A DNA stretch of 64,000 nt from Streptomyces sp. B93 (GCF_018070565.1 NZ_JAGPXL010000019.1:59484-123483), one strand, 5' to 3'. Positions 50,009 through 59,418 are shown, counted from the first letter of the stretch. A program made the numbers and translations. The notes: generated from the letters alone by a model not told the origin.

Positions 50009-50470
50009 TCAGGTACCGGGGTCCCAGTTGTCGAGCGGATCCATGCGGAAGCGGGTCAGCTCCACCGAGTCGATCAGCCACCGACCGTCAACCTTGCGGT
50101 AGGTCTCCCGGTACTGGCCGTAGCCGTTGTGCCCCTCGGGGGCATCCTTCCCGGCCGGGAAGGTCAGCAGATCCTCCATCGCCCAGATCCCCGATGCCGT
50201 GTCGGGCCCGGTCATCTCGATCTCCGGCATGTGGCCGTGGTGCACCGACGGCGCTTCCCCGGTCAGGTCCCGGATGGTGTAGGCGAACTCCTGCGGCGAC
50301 TTCCACACGATCCCGTCGGTCACGAGCTTGGCATCGGGCGTGAAGAGCGCGACAAGGTCGTCATGCTTCTTCTCGTCCACGAAACGGAAGTAGCGCGCTT
50401 TCAGTTGCTTGATGCTCTCGATCGCCTCAAGGTCACTCAGCCGGCGACGTATCTCGTCGAGATCACTCAT
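50009..50470 (-). CDS. NTF2-like (SnoaL/DUF4440-type) cytoplasmic protein
   Basis: 153 residues from the ATG at 50470, with GGAGG upstream. LKARYFRFVDEKKHDDLVALFTPDAKLVTDGIVWKSPQEFAYTIRDLTGE and YGQYRETYRKVDGRWLIDSVELTRFRMDP follow the cone-shaped NTF2 fold used by ketosteroid isomerase- and cyclase-like enzymes. It has a secreted paralogue at 57496-58146 that shares long identical stretches. Upstream on the same strand lies a haloperoxidase-like hydrolase gene (gap about 290 bp). Function of this subgroup unknown. Confidence 0.85.
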   Translation of the reverse strand: MSDLDEIRRRLSDLEAIESIKQLKARYFRFVDEKKHDDLVALFTPDAKLVTDGIVWKSPQEFAYTIRDLTGEAPSVHHGHMPEIEMTGPDTASGIWAMEDLLTFPAGKDAPEGHNGYGQYRETYRKVDGRWLIDSVELTRFRMDPLDNWDPGT

Positions 50471-50760
50471 GATCTCGCCTCCTTGGCTGTGCAGCACCTG
50501 GCCTGTCCACGCCGAACCGCCGGAACCACACCGGTACATATCGGATTAGCGCGATTGGTCTGGCGAGGCTCGCTCGTTCCCGTAGTTCGGCCCAGCATCG
50601 GCCGGCCGGTGGGTCGGACCGGTTGAAGCGGCGGCCCGGCGCCGCCATCGTTACGCCAAGACGGTCCGAGGGCCTGCGGGAGGCATGCGCCACTCCCGTT
50701 CCGCGCCGGGCAGGAAGGGGAGTGACTCGACGCCCCTCGACCCCGCGGCCGCCTCACCTC

Positions 50761-51588
50761 TCAACTGCGCGCGAACTCCAGCAGGTCGGCGTTGAAGGTC
50801 TCGGCGAACTTGGGCACCATCGCCAAGCCGTGCGGTGCTCCGGGGTACACCTTGTAGACCGCGTTCTTGACCAACTTCGAGCTCTTGTCACCCGAGGCGA
50901 CGATCGGAACGATCTGATCGTCGTCGCCGTGCACGATCAATGTGGGCACGTCGATCTTCTTGAGATCCTCGGTGAGGTCGGTCTCGGAGAAGGCCTTGAC
51001 GCAGTCGTATGCGCCCTTGATCCCCACCGTCATGCCCCACAGCCAGAACTCGTCACGCGTGCCTTGCGTGACAGTGGATCCGTCGCGGTTCGCACCGTAG
51101 AACGAAGCGCTGAGGTCCTGGTAGAACTGCGACCGGTCGGACTCCACCCCTTGCCGGATCCCGTCGAACACGTCGATCGGCAGCCCTTCAGGATTCGCCT
51201 CGGTCTTCAGCATCAGCGGTGGGATCGCGCCTACCAGCACGGCCTTGGCGACCCGCTCCGAGCCGTGCCGGCCGATGTAGCGGGTGACCTCGCCGCCCCC
51301 GGTCGAGTGCCCGACGAGTATGACGTTCCTGAGGTCGAGCTGCTCGATCAGCGCCGCCAGGTCATCGGCGTACGTATCGAGGTCATTGCCCTCCCAGCTC
51401 TGACCGGAACGCCCGCCTCCTCGCCGGTCGTGGGCGATGGCCCGGTAGCCGTTGTCGGCCATCAGTTTCATCTGTGGATCCCAGGCATCGGCGATCAGAG
51501 GCCAGCCGTGGGAGAAGACCACAGGCTGACCGTCTCCCCAGTCCTTGTAGAAGATGTCTGTTCCGTCTTTGGCAGTGACAAAGGGCAT
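50761..51588 (-). CDS. Alpha/beta hydrolase, cofactor-free haloperoxidase/esterase type
   Basis: 275 residues from the ATG at 51588, with GGAAGGA upstream. The start TAKDGTDIFYKDWGDGQPVVFSHGWPLIADAWDPQM is typical of non-haem chloroperoxidases. Nucleophile elbow VGHSTGGGEVTRY (Ser), Asp in HGDDDQIVP, His in PGAPHGLAMV: complete triad. These enzymes are perhydrolases/esterases. A 64-bp tandem duplication lies upstream in the promoter region. Confidence 0.88.
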   Translation of the reverse strand: MPFVTAKDGTDIFYKDWGDGQPVVFSHGWPLIADAWDPQMKLMADNGYRAIAHDRRGGGRSGQSWEGNDLDTYADDLAALIEQLDLRNVILVGHSTGGGEVTRYIGRHGSERVAKAVLVGAIPPLMLKTEANPEGLPIDVFDGIRQGVESDRSQFYQDLSASFYGANRDGSTVTQGTRDEFWLWGMTVGIKGAYDCVKAFSETDLTEDLKKIDVPTLIVHGDDDQIVPIVASGDKSSKLVKNAVYKVYPGAPHGLAMVPKFAETFNADLLEFARS

Positions 51589-52007
51589 GAGGGGTCCTTC
51601 CGTCTATTGCGGGAACTCCGCACATCGGGTGGAATTCAGCACTTGGCCCGGAATTTGGCGCACGGGATCGTGCGCTTGCCCTTGGCGCGCTCGCGGCCGA
51701 CGTATGCGTCGGCGACCTGAGTTGACCGCGCCGAGCACATCGTGGCATTCACCCTAACCGAATGGCTGTGTTTCGGCGACCTGAGTTGACCGCGCCGAGC
51801 ACATCGTGGCATTCACCCTAACCGAATGGCTGTGTTTCGGCGTCCCGAGCGTCCACGTGAACCGGCAGACCCCGTGCCGCCAAGCCCGGAACCGATGGCC
51901 TCGTGGCTGCTCCGTCGGGCAACAGTCCACGAGGTCATGGATCACACGCCAGGTGAATTGCGTCGTCGGCCCTGGTCACCGCATAGTCCGTCCGCTCGGT
52001 GTCGCGG
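51589..52007. repeat. 64-bp tandem duplication at 51709-51843 in a gene-free gap
   Basis: A unit beginning TCGGCGACCTGAGTTGACC at 51709 repeats exactly at 51773, plus about seven bases of a third copy up to 51843. Each unit carries TTGACC and a CATTC-N9-GAATG inverted pair. The stretch lies about 120 bp upstream of the haloperoxidase gene (minus) and downstream of nothing obvious on the plus strand. Could duplicate a promoter or operator. No gene supported. Confidence 0.6.
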
Positions 52008-52475
52008 TCAGAATCCGAGCTCGCTGAGGCCGGGATGTTCGTCGGGCCTGCGGCCGAGCGGCCAATGGTACGTGCGCTCCGATGCGGAGATGGGCAAGTC
52101 GTTGATGGAGGCGTGCCGCACGGCCATGAGCCCGTCCGCGTTGAACTCCCAGTTCTCGTTGCCGTACGAACGCCACCAGTTGCCGTCAGCGTCGCACGAC
52201 TCGTAGGCGAACCGCACCGCGATGCGATTGCCGTCGAACGCCCAAAGCTCCTTGATGAGTCGGTACTGCAGCTCCTTCTCCCATTTTCGGGTCAGGAACT
52301 CGATTATCTCCTCACGCCCTGTGACGAACTCATTGCGGTTGCGCCAGCGGGAATCCTCGGCGTAGACGAGAGAGACCTTGTGTGGGTCGCGGCTGTTCCA
52401 ACCGTCCTCGGCAAGACGTACCTTCTGGATCGCCGACTCCCGTGTGAAGGGGGGTACAGGCGGATGATCTGTCAC
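52008..52475 (-). CDS. DUF1348-like NTF2-fold protein
   Basis: 155 residues from the GTG at 52475, with GGGAGC upstream. The sequence PPFTRESAIQKVRLAEDGWNSRDPHKVSLVYAEDSRWRNRNEFVTGREEIIEFLTRKWEKELQYRLIKELWAFDGNRIAVRFAYE matches the DUF1348 group of nuclear transport factor 2-like proteins closely in pattern. Full length. Lies upstream of no coupled gene; the AraC gene is 176 bp away on the same strand. Catalytic role unknown. Confidence 0.85.
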   Translation of the reverse strand: MTDHPPVPPFTRESAIQKVRLAEDGWNSRDPHKVSLVYAEDSRWRNRNEFVTGREEIIEFLTRKWEKELQYRLIKELWAFDGNRIAVRFAYESCDADGNWWRSYGNENWEFNADGLMAVRHASINDLPISASERTYHWPLGRRPDEHPGLSELGF

Positions 52476-52650
52476 GGCTGCTCCCGGGTGACAGCGGGCA
52501 ATGTGCCTCGCGCCAGTTGCCGCAGCGCTCCCGCCACCGCGGTCCGGCGCCCTGATTACACGGTATAGCCCGTGTCCGCAGGCCGCTCCCCCGCTGCGTC
52601 CCGGCAGCGTGTTCGGCAATCACCTGGACCGGCATACCGGGTCATGCGGT

Positions 52651-53637
52651 TCATGGGAGGTGCTCGGCCTCGGGTGAAGTCCGGCGCATCCGGCCGCCGC
52701 CGTCCCCCTGCTGGTCACCCGCTGCCACCCCGCGGTGACACCTGCGATAGACGCTTGGAGACACTCCCGTGACCCGCTTGAAAGCGCTACTCATCGCGCT
52801 CTCGGACCCGTAGCCGGTGTAGCGGGCGATCGCGGAAAGAGTTTCGTCGCTCTCGCGGAGTCTCTGCGCCGCGAGTTGGATGCGCCAGCGGGTCAGGTAT
52901 TCCATCGGCCCCTGGCCCATGGTGTCCTTGAAGCGTGCCGCCAGGGTGGAGCGGGAGACGGCACCGGCTCGCGCCAACTCGGCCACTGTCCAAGAGCGCG
53001 CCGGATCCGTGTGGAGCGATGTCAGCGCGGCGCGGACTGCCGGCTCGGCCAGTCCTGTCAACAGCCCCGAGGCCGCTCGCGGTTCTCGGGCGAGGTACAG
53101 GCGCATCACGTGGATGAGCATGACGACCGCCAGGTGCTCGGCGACGAGCGACGAAGCCGCCGGTCTCGACGTGAGTTCTTGCTCGATCACAGTGAGTGCC
53201 CATTCCACCGTTTCGGCGTGCGGTGAGCCCGCTGGGACGTGGATGACCGGCGGAAGGCCCGCCAGGAGAAGTTCGTGGCCAGGCTCGCCGAAGGTGAACC
53301 GTCCCCCGATGAGCAGCACGTCGTCGCCTGTGCCGGTGTGTGCCATTCCGTTCTCGGCTCTGGCGAAGATGGTGTGAGCGTCGATCTCGGGGCCCGGGGG
53401 GTCGCTGCGCAGGGTGAAGGGCAGTGGTCGGGTGAGCAGGTAGCAATCGCCCGGCGCCAAGGCGATCGGGCCGTCCGCTTTTTCCACCTCGAGCCAGCAG
53501 TACCCCCGTCGCAGGGTATTGAATTTCACTCCGGCCGGCGGCTCGAACCGGACGGCCCACTGCCCTCCGGCGGTCAGTCCCGCAGAGAGATGACTGCGTG
53601 TTCGGAGCAGGGACAGAACGTCTTCAAGCGGGTCCAT
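52651..53637 (-). CDS. AraC-family regulator with N-terminal cupin sensor
   Basis: 328 residues from the ATG at 53637, with AGGAGA upstream. N-terminal cupin (AraC_binding type; MDPLEDVLSLLRTRSHLSAGLTAGGQWAVRFEPPAGVKFNTL) and a C-terminal AraC double HTH: WTVAELARAGAVSRSTLAARFKDTMGQGPMEYLTRWRIQLAAQRLRESDETLSAIARYTGYGSESAMSSAFKRVTGVSPSVYRR. Divergent from a short-chain dehydrogenase gene (start 53745), which it probably activates. Confidence 0.9.
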   Translation of the reverse strand: MDPLEDVLSLLRTRSHLSAGLTAGGQWAVRFEPPAGVKFNTLRRGYCWLEVEKADGPIALAPGDCYLLTRPLPFTLRSDPPGPEIDAHTIFARAENGMAHTGTGDDVLLIGGRFTFGEPGHELLLAGLPPVIHVPAGSPHAETVEWALTVIEQELTSRPAASSLVAEHLAVVMLIHVMRLYLAREPRAASGLLTGLAEPAVRAALTSLHTDPARSWTVAELARAGAVSRSTLAARFKDTMGQGPMEYLTRWRIQLAAQRLRESDETLSAIARYTGYGSESAMSSAFKRVTGVSPSVYRRCHRGVAAGDQQGDGGGRMRRTSPEAEHLP

Positions 53638-53744
53638 TCTTCTCCTGGACGATGGGTAATCTGTCACGGACTTCCAATGATGTTCACTGCGTTCGTGGGG
53701 CAATACAGTCGAAGTGAATCCGCTCCACCGATGATGAGGTTTCC

Positions 53745-54707
53745 ATGAGTGCAGACAATCTGTTGACCACCCCGTTCTCACCCCGGGCGACGTCCGCTGA
53801 AGTGATTTCCGGGGTCGATCTCACGGGTCGACGGGCCATAGTCACCGGCGGGGCCTCAGGTATCGGTGTCGAGACGGTCAGGCCCCTGGTCGCAGCCGGC
53901 GCCGAGGTGACCGTCGCCACCCGTCGGCCGGAATTGGCGGGGCCGCTGGTTCGCGAACTCAACGAGGCCGGGGGATCAGGAAGCGTTCATCTCGCCCAAC
54001 TCGACCTCTCCGACCTCGAGTCGGTGCGGTCCTTCGTGCAGGAATGGCAGGGGCCACTCGACATCCTCGTCGCCAATGCAGGAATCATGGCACTCCCCCA
54101 GAAGGAACTCGCGCCGAACGGCTGGGAGCTGCAGCTCGCCACGAATTTCCTTGGTCACTTCGCTCTCACCACCGCATTGCATTCCGCGCTGAAGGCGAGC
54201 GGTTCCGCTCGTGTCGTGCTGGTCAGCTCCGGCGCACACATAAGCGTGCCTTTCGACTTCGAGGACCCGCAGTTCGAGCGGCGCCCGTACGATCCCTGGG
54301 CCGCCTACGGTCAGTCCAAGACGGCGGAGGTCCTGTTCGCGGTGGGCGCTCGCCGCTGGGCCGGGGACGGCATTACCGTCAACGCCTGCAACCCGGGGTA
54401 CATCCTGACCAACCTCCAGCGGCACCTCGACGACGACACCATGCGGGCATTCGGAGTCATGGACGCTGACGGCCATCTCACTCCTCTGCCCTACTACAAG
54501 ACACCGGCCCAAGGGGCGGCGACTTCCGTGCTCTTGGCGGCCTCGCCTCTGGTGAGCGGAGTGACGGGCCGCTATTTCGATGACAATCAGGAGGCGCCCA
54601 TCGCGGTGGAGGGCGCGGAGAACCCGAGCGGTGTGGCGGCACATGCGCTCGACGCTGCTTCGGCGCAGCGGCTGTGGGAGTACGCGGACCGGGCCCTGCA
54701 GCGTTGA
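53745..54707 (+). CDS. Short-chain dehydrogenase/reductase, retinol dehydrogenase-like
   Basis: 320 residues. TGGASGIGVETVRPLVAAGAEV, VANAG (DILVANAGIMALP), catalytic Ser in VLVSSGAHIS, YGQSK for Tyr-Lys; extended C-terminus as in RDH/WWOX-like SDRs. Divergent from the AraC regulator gene with a 107-bp shared promoter region. Substrate unknown. Confidence 0.9.
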   Translation: MSADNLLTTPFSPRATSAEVISGVDLTGRRAIVTGGASGIGVETVRPLVAAGAEVTVATRRPELAGPLVRELNEAGGSGSVHLAQLDLSDLESVRSFVQEWQGPLDILVANAGIMALPQKELAPNGWELQLATNFLGHFALTTALHSALKASGSARVVLVSSGAHISVPFDFEDPQFERRPYDPWAAYGQSKTAEVLFAVGARRWAGDGITVNACNPGYILTNLQRHLDDDTMRAFGVMDADGHLTPLPYYKTPAQGAATSVLLAASPLVSGVTGRYFDDNQEAPIAVEGAENPSGVAAHALDAASAQRLWEYADRALQR

Positions 54708-55028
54708 GGCTGACGTAGGCCAGCGGCCTGCGCTTGTGTCAGGGCGGCGGTAGCCGTTGTCCCAGCCTCGGGCGGGTTCCGCGGCACGGCGGCGTCAGCA
54801 TGGCCGTCGCTCATGGCGATCTGCTGCGCGATGACGTGTCCGCCGCCCCGCACGATGAGCGTGGCGGCGAGATGCGGATCGGGGTCTGTTGTGGTGGGGC
54901 TGGCCTGTTGCCTGTCGGTGCAGGGCAGCCGCCGGATTGTTGGTGAGACGTTCTTTATCCGCCGCCGGTTTCCCGGTTCCGGGTCTGGGATCGAGACCCG
55001 GAACCGGGGTGTCGCCCGATGGTGAGCC
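54708..55028. terminator. Intergenic with perfect 15-bp hairpin at 54972-55008
   Basis: CCCGGTTCCGGGTCT (54972-54986) and AGACCCGGAACCGGG (54994-55008) are exact complements around a 7-base loop, placed between convergent genes. Serves as a bidirectional terminator. No gene is supported in the rest of this gap. Confidence 0.85.
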
Positions 55029-56237
55029 TCAGATCATGAGGCTCACCCGCTCCTCGATGCCGAGGAGGGACTTGCCGTAGACCTCGTACCCGACCGCCGG
55101 TACCAGGCCGGCGTGACGGGCCGCGGTGTTGGCATCCCGCCAGATGCGCTGCAGCGGGCTGGCCTCGGCGAATGCGGAGGCGCCGTGGACGTTCAGGAGG
55201 GTCGTGATCGCTGCCAGCACCTGCTGGGCCGCGTATCCCGCCTGTGCCCGCAGCCTGGTGCGGGTGGCGTAGTCGAGTGTGCCCTTGGCCGCCGACCGGT
55301 CCACTTCGTCGGCGGCGGCGTAGATGTGCAGGCGCGCTGTCTCCAGTTGCAGGGCGGCTTGCGCGATCTGGGTCTGAACGCCCACGGAGTCGGCCTGCCG
55401 TAGGTGGATCGTGAAGGACAGGGGCTTGGAGCCGGCTTGGTCGACCACGGTGTCGAGAGCGGCTTTGCCCATGCCGAGCAGAGGGCCGGCCAGACACAGC
55501 GTCAGCATGGGGCCGAAGGCGGAGGAGAAGAGGGCTCCGTCGTCAGCCGTGCGCGGGTAGCTGCCCTCCGCTGCCGCCGGCACCGACAGCACTCGGTGGG
55601 CGGGGACGAAGACGGATTCCGCCGTCAAGGTGTTGCTCGCTGTCGCCCGCATCCCCGCGGTGTGCCACGTGTCCTCAACGGACAGTTCCGAGGCGGGAAT
55701 GAGCACCAGTGCCTGGTCGGCGACCGCGCCCGTCCCGTCCTTCAGCAGTGCTCCCACTGCCGCCCAGGTGGCGTGTGGGGCACCGGAGTTGTACGACCAC
55801 CGGCCGGTGACACTCCATCCACCTTCCACCGGCTCACCCATGCCGGTGGGTGCGGCGACGCCCGTCACGCGCGCGTCCGGGTCTGTTCCGAAAACGTCCT
55901 GTTGGGCCTGGTCGGGGAACAGAGAGGCCAGCCAGTTGGTCACCGCGATGATCATGCCGGTCCACGCAGCCGACCCGTCGCCCTGTCCCAGGACCTCGGA
56001 GACGGTGGTCAGTGTCCTCAGATCGGTCTGGTGACCACCGAACCGCTTCGGCGTGAGCAGCCGGAAGACACCCGCTTCGGTCATGGCCTCGACCGCTTCG
56101 GGCGACACCGTGCGTTCCTGCTCGCTGCGATCCGCCTGGGCTCGCAGCACAGCCTGGAGATCGGCGGCCCGGGCGACGAGCTTCGCCCTTCGTTCTTCAG
56201 GGGACGGCGTGTTGGTGCCGTCGACGGGATGTCCCAC
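55029..56237 (-). CDS. Acyl-CoA-dehydrogenase-like flavin-dependent monooxygenase
   Basis: 402 residues from the GTG at 56237, with GAGGGA just upstream; a TTG at 56255 is an alternative. VSPEAVEAMTEAGVFRLLTPKRFGGHQTDLRTLTTVSEVLGQGDGSAAW, VEGGWSVTGRWSYNSGAPHATWAAVGA and TWHTAGMRATASNTLTAESVFVPAHRVLS follow the flavin-dependent hydroxylase/desulfurisation enzymes of the acyl-CoA dehydrogenase superfamily (DszC/HpaB-large-subunit-like). Such enzymes use reduced flavin and O2 and need a separate reductase, which is not adjacent. Followed by a terminator shared with the SDR. Confidence 0.85.
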   Translation of the reverse strand: MGHPVDGTNTPSPEERRAKLVARAADLQAVLRAQADRSEQERTVSPEAVEAMTEAGVFRLLTPKRFGGHQTDLRTLTTVSEVLGQGDGSAAWTGMIIAVTNWLASLFPDQAQQDVFGTDPDARVTGVAAPTGMGEPVEGGWSVTGRWSYNSGAPHATWAAVGALLKDGTGAVADQALVLIPASELSVEDTWHTAGMRATASNTLTAESVFVPAHRVLSVPAAAEGSYPRTADDGALFSSAFGPMLTLCLAGPLLGMGKAALDTVVDQAGSKPLSFTIHLRQADSVGVQTQIAQAALQLETARLHIYAAADEVDRSAAKGTLDYATRTRLRAQAGYAAQQVLAAITTLLNVHGASAFAEASPLQRIWRDANTAARHAGLVPAVGYEVYGKSLLGIEERVSLMI

Positions 56238-56485
56238 GTTCCCTCGTTTTCTCAAGATGACCGGGCCTCAGGCGGGCCCGTCGTCTACTGGGTGTCGGCC
56301 TTCCCTGCCGGCGGCCGGGAAGGCCCGGTGCATAGGTGGAGCGGGCCCGCACAGCTCACACCGTGCGCAACGTGCCTTTGCGGCTGCGTGGGTGGAGGGG
56401 GTTGGCCACGCTGTTGTTCACGGCCGGAGCTTCCCCGCCATGTCCAGTGGCGGGAGCAGCAGGGTGGAGCCCTCGACGGGCACTG

Positions 56486-57274
56486 TCACCACACGGACCG
56501 GTCGAGCCAGGAGAGGACACGGTCTGCCACTTCGGTCCAGCGAGGCTCCAGGATGAGGCTGTGTGCCCGGTCGGGGAGGAACAGGTAGTCGGCTCCGAAG
56601 TGATCTGCGTGTCTGCGGACCAGATCGGCCGGTGACACGATGTCGCGGCCTCCGGCGACCATCAGTGCGGGGCCGCTGATCCGCGTCCGGTCGAGCGCGA
56701 TGGCCGCGCCACGCTGAGCAGCTTCCCAGACGGCCTTCGGGGACTCGTCCGGCATGAGGCTGTAGTAGCGACGCGCGTCGTCGTCCGAGCAGCCTGCGAA
56801 GAACCACTCCACGACCATCTCGTACGGCATGGGAGGGAAGGGTTCGCTCAGGTCGACCTCCAGGGGAAGAGGCGCACCCGCGGTGTGCTGCGAGGGCACC
56901 GGCGCCAGGAGCACCTGCGCGGCGACCGGGAACTGCTCTGCGTATTTCTGCACCGCAGCCGCACCCATGCTGTGCGCGACGAGCACGGGGGTGTCGTCGA
57001 CGTGCGATATGACGGTCCGCAGTTCGCGCGTGACGTCGAGCATGCTCCGTCGTACGAACTCGTCCTTCGGCAGGTTCCGCGAGTTGGTGTGGTTGTACCA
57101 GCTGAAGGCGTAGCTGTGCCGGCCGGCGGCCGCGAAGTAGGGCAGCCACTGTTCCCACAGCCAGCTTCCGTGGCTCCCGCCGTGCACGAAGACCACCGGG
57201 GGGCCTTTCGGCGCTCCCTGGGGCGCGACGTGTTCGACGAAGATGCCGTCCACCTGACAACTGTCGATCACCAC
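56486..57274 (-). CDS. Alpha/beta hydrolase
   Basis: 262 residues from the GTG at 57274, six bases after GGAGG. VVFVHGGSHGSWLWEQWLPYFAAAG, nucleophile LVAHSMGAAAVQKYAEQFP (Ser), Asp in VAGGRDIVSPADL, His in DRAHSLILEPRW: complete triad. Lies 221 bp downstream of the secreted NTF2-like gene on the same strand, the same kind of pairing (hydrolase with NTF2) as 50009-51588. Confidence 0.85.
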   Translation of the reverse strand: MVIDSCQVDGIFVEHVAPQGAPKGPPVVFVHGGSHGSWLWEQWLPYFAAAGRHSYAFSWYNHTNSRNLPKDEFVRRSMLDVTRELRTVISHVDDTPVLVAHSMGAAAVQKYAEQFPVAAQVLLAPVPSQHTAGAPLPLEVDLSEPFPPMPYEMVVEWFFAGCSDDDARRYYSLMPDESPKAVWEAAQRGAAIALDRTRISGPALMVAGGRDIVSPADLVRRHADHFGADYLFLPDRAHSLILEPRWTEVADRVLSWLDRSVW

Positions 57275-57495
57275 AACCAACCTCCATGTAGGGGAGAGAG
57301 CCGACGCGGTCGATGAGGCCGGGAGGGCTTCCGGGCCGGCGAGATGAACGCCGGCAACGGGTGCGCGTTGTCGGCAGGGAGAGTCAGGAAACCGCCGCCG
57401 TCTCGACGCGCACGTTGCGCACGCGGCGGAAAGCAGCGGTTCCGTGGGTATGAAGTGGGGTATGTGAGCGCACTCGAAGGCGCAGCCCCCGTACC

Positions 57496-58146
57496 TCAGT
57501 TGGCGGGGGCGGTCTGGGAAGGAGCGCTCTCGGAAGCGGCGGTCTTCGGAGGGGTCCAGTTCGGGATGGGATCCATACGGAACCGGGTCAGCAGCACCGA
57601 GTCGATGAGCCACTTGCCGTCGATCTTCCGATAGGTCTCACGGTACTGCCCGTAGCCGTGGTGGCCCTGCGGCGCGTCCTTGCTTGCCGGGAACGTGAGC
57701 ACGTCCTGCATCGACCAGATACCCGACGCGGTGTTCGGACCGGTGATGGTGATCTCCGGCATCATGCCGGAGTGGGCGGAGGGTGCCTTGCCGGTCAGGT
57801 CGCGGATGGTGTAGGCGAAGTCCTTCGGGGACTTCCACGTGATTCCGTCGGTCACCAGCTTGGCGTGCGGGGTGAACAGTGCAGCCAGCTCGTCGTGCTT
57901 CTTCTCGTCCACGAAACGGAAGTAGCGAGCCTTGAGCTGGTGAATGTCCTCGATGTCCTCCAGGCGCTGCACCTTCGCGGCCAGTGACCTCGACGGCTCG
58001 CTCGCCGACCGGTCGTGTGCGTTGGCCGACGGCGAGGTCAGAGCCACAGCGCCGAGACCCCCCACCATCAGCAGTGCGGCCGCTAGCGCCGACGCGCCGA
58101 TACGGGAGCGCCACGCCGCCGTGTTTCGGTTTTCCTGTCCGTGCAT
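57496..58146 (-). CDS. Secreted NTF2-like protein
   Basis: 216 residues from the ATG at 58146, with GAAAGGA upstream. A clear signal peptide: short positive start, hydrophobic core ASALAAALLMVGGLGAVAL, and likely cleavage after SPSANA (about residue 45). The mature part matches the cytoplasmic paralogue at 50009 almost throughout (LKARYFRFVDEKKHDELAAL, GYGQYRETYRKIDGKWLID) with an added Ala/Pro-rich tail. So an intracellular and an extracellular version of one protein exist in the same neighbourhood. Confidence 0.87.
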   Translation of the reverse strand: MHGQENRNTAAWRSRIGASALAAALLMVGGLGAVALTSPSANAHDRSASEPSRSLAAKVQRLEDIEDIHQLKARYFRFVDEKKHDELAALFTPHAKLVTDGITWKSPKDFAYTIRDLTGKAPSAHSGMMPEITITGPNTASGIWSMQDVLTFPASKDAPQGHHGYGQYRETYRKIDGKWLIDSVLLTRFRMDPIPNWTPPKTAASESAPSQTAPAN

Positions 58147-58440
58147 GTTGATCGTTCCTTTCGTTCCGCCCGGGCGGCCGTGGCTTCGACGGGCGACCGC
58201 CCAGGAGGCGGCGCAGAACAAGCCCGTGCGGAAAGTGAATCTTTGCGGTCCCGGTCTTGCGGCCGCCTTCGTGAGGACTGCAGGGGCGGCAAGACCGGGG
58301 TGCCGGTTCCTCGTGACCCTGGTAGCGGGTGGCGCGGGAACAGTGCACAGTAGATACTAAGAAGAACGTTCAGTCAATAATTCCGTATGCCGCTCCCTCG
58401 CGGCGAGACGCAGGACACACACCTGGAGAAGGGAAGACCC

Positions 58441-58599
58441 ATGCACACGACCCAGGCCGCCCTGGACACGCAACACTGCTTCGGCGTCGACGCCGGGCCC
58501 GAGGGATGGCGCCGCATCATCACCATCCTCCTCGACGGGCTTCGCGCTCCCGGGCACACCACACTCGCGGGTCCCCCACCCCGCACCACCGGTATCTAA
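58441..58599 (+). pseudogene. Short fragment of a TetR C-terminal domain, possibly expressed
   Basis: A 52-codon frame with a proper ribosome site (GAAGGGAAGA before the ATG) reads CFGVDAGPEGWRRIITILLDGLRA, a tail segment common in TetR-family regulators ('F.V.A.PE.WRRI...LLDGLR'). No HTH part exists here. It lies immediately upstream of the DsbA gene. Either the remnant of a deleted regulator or a tiny protein. Confidence 0.4.
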
Positions 58600-58698
58600 C
58601 CGGCCTGGTTCACCGCCGTCACACGACACGGCGCCCGTCTCTCCCCGAGCCCATCGGCCTCCAGGGGAAGGACCGGCTGCCGGCGAAAGGACACCATC

Positions 58699-59418
58699 AT
58701 GCGCGTCGACATCTGGTCCGACATCTCCTGCCCGTGGTGCTTCATCGGCAAGGCCCGGTTCAAGCAAGCACTGGCCTCCTTCCCGTACCGTGCCGATGTC
58801 GAAGTCGTCCACCGTTCCTTCGAACTCGACCCGCATCTGGATGAGACCCGTCCCACGACCGGGGCAGCCCACGCGAAGAAGTACGGCATGACCCCGGCAC
58901 AGGCTCGCGCGGCAGAGGAGCGCATAGCGCGCGTCGCCAGGCAGGAGGGACTCGGCTACCTCGTCGATCACCGAGACCACGGAAACACCTTCGACATGCA
59001 TCGGCTCCTCCATCTCGCCGCCGCCCACGGCGTGGCGGAAGAACTGTTGTCCTTGTTCTACGAGGGCAACTTCGCGACGGCACGCACGCTCTACGACGCC
59101 GAGCACCAGATCCAGCTCGCCATGCGCGCGGGTCTGGACGGGGACGAGGTGCGCGGTGTGCTGGCCGACAAGCAGGCGTACGCCGCTGACGTGCGCAAGG
59201 ACGAGGCAGAGGCGGCGCGACTGGGCGTCACAAGTGTGCCGTTCTTCGTCATCGACGGGAAGTACGGCCTGTCGGGTGCTGAGCCGGCGCACGCCTTCAC
59301 GGAGGCGTTGGAGCGAGCGTGGGCCGAACAGAAGCCGGAACTGCAGGTCGCCGGCACAGTGCCCGACGGTGGGTGCGACGCAGAAGGTGCGTGCGCGCTG
59401 CCCTCGCCCCGGCCGTGA
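58699..59418 (+). CDS. FrnE-like DsbA-family oxidoreductase
   Basis: 239 residues, ATG at 58699 with AAAGGA upstream. MRVDIWSDISCPWCFIGKARF has the CPWC active site; later GLGYLVDHRDHGNTFDMHRLLHLAA and the cis-Pro motif GVTSVPFFVIDGKYGLSGA follow. Full FrnE type. A C-terminal tail with two cysteines (GGCDAEGACAL) is notable. No signal peptide, so cytoplasmic; FrnE proteins act on oxidised proteins or in polyketide biosynthesis. Followed 29 bp later by the HD-domain gene, probably co-transcribed. Confidence 0.9.
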   Translation: MRVDIWSDISCPWCFIGKARFKQALASFPYRADVEVVHRSFELDPHLDETRPTTGAAHAKKYGMTPAQARAAEERIARVARQEGLGYLVDHRDHGNTFDMHRLLHLAAAHGVAEELLSLFYEGNFATARTLYDAEHQIQLAMRAGLDGDEVRGVLADKQAYAADVRKDEAEAARLGVTSVPFFVIDGKYGLSGAEPAHAFTEALERAWAEQKPELQVAGTVPDGGCDAEGACALPSPRP

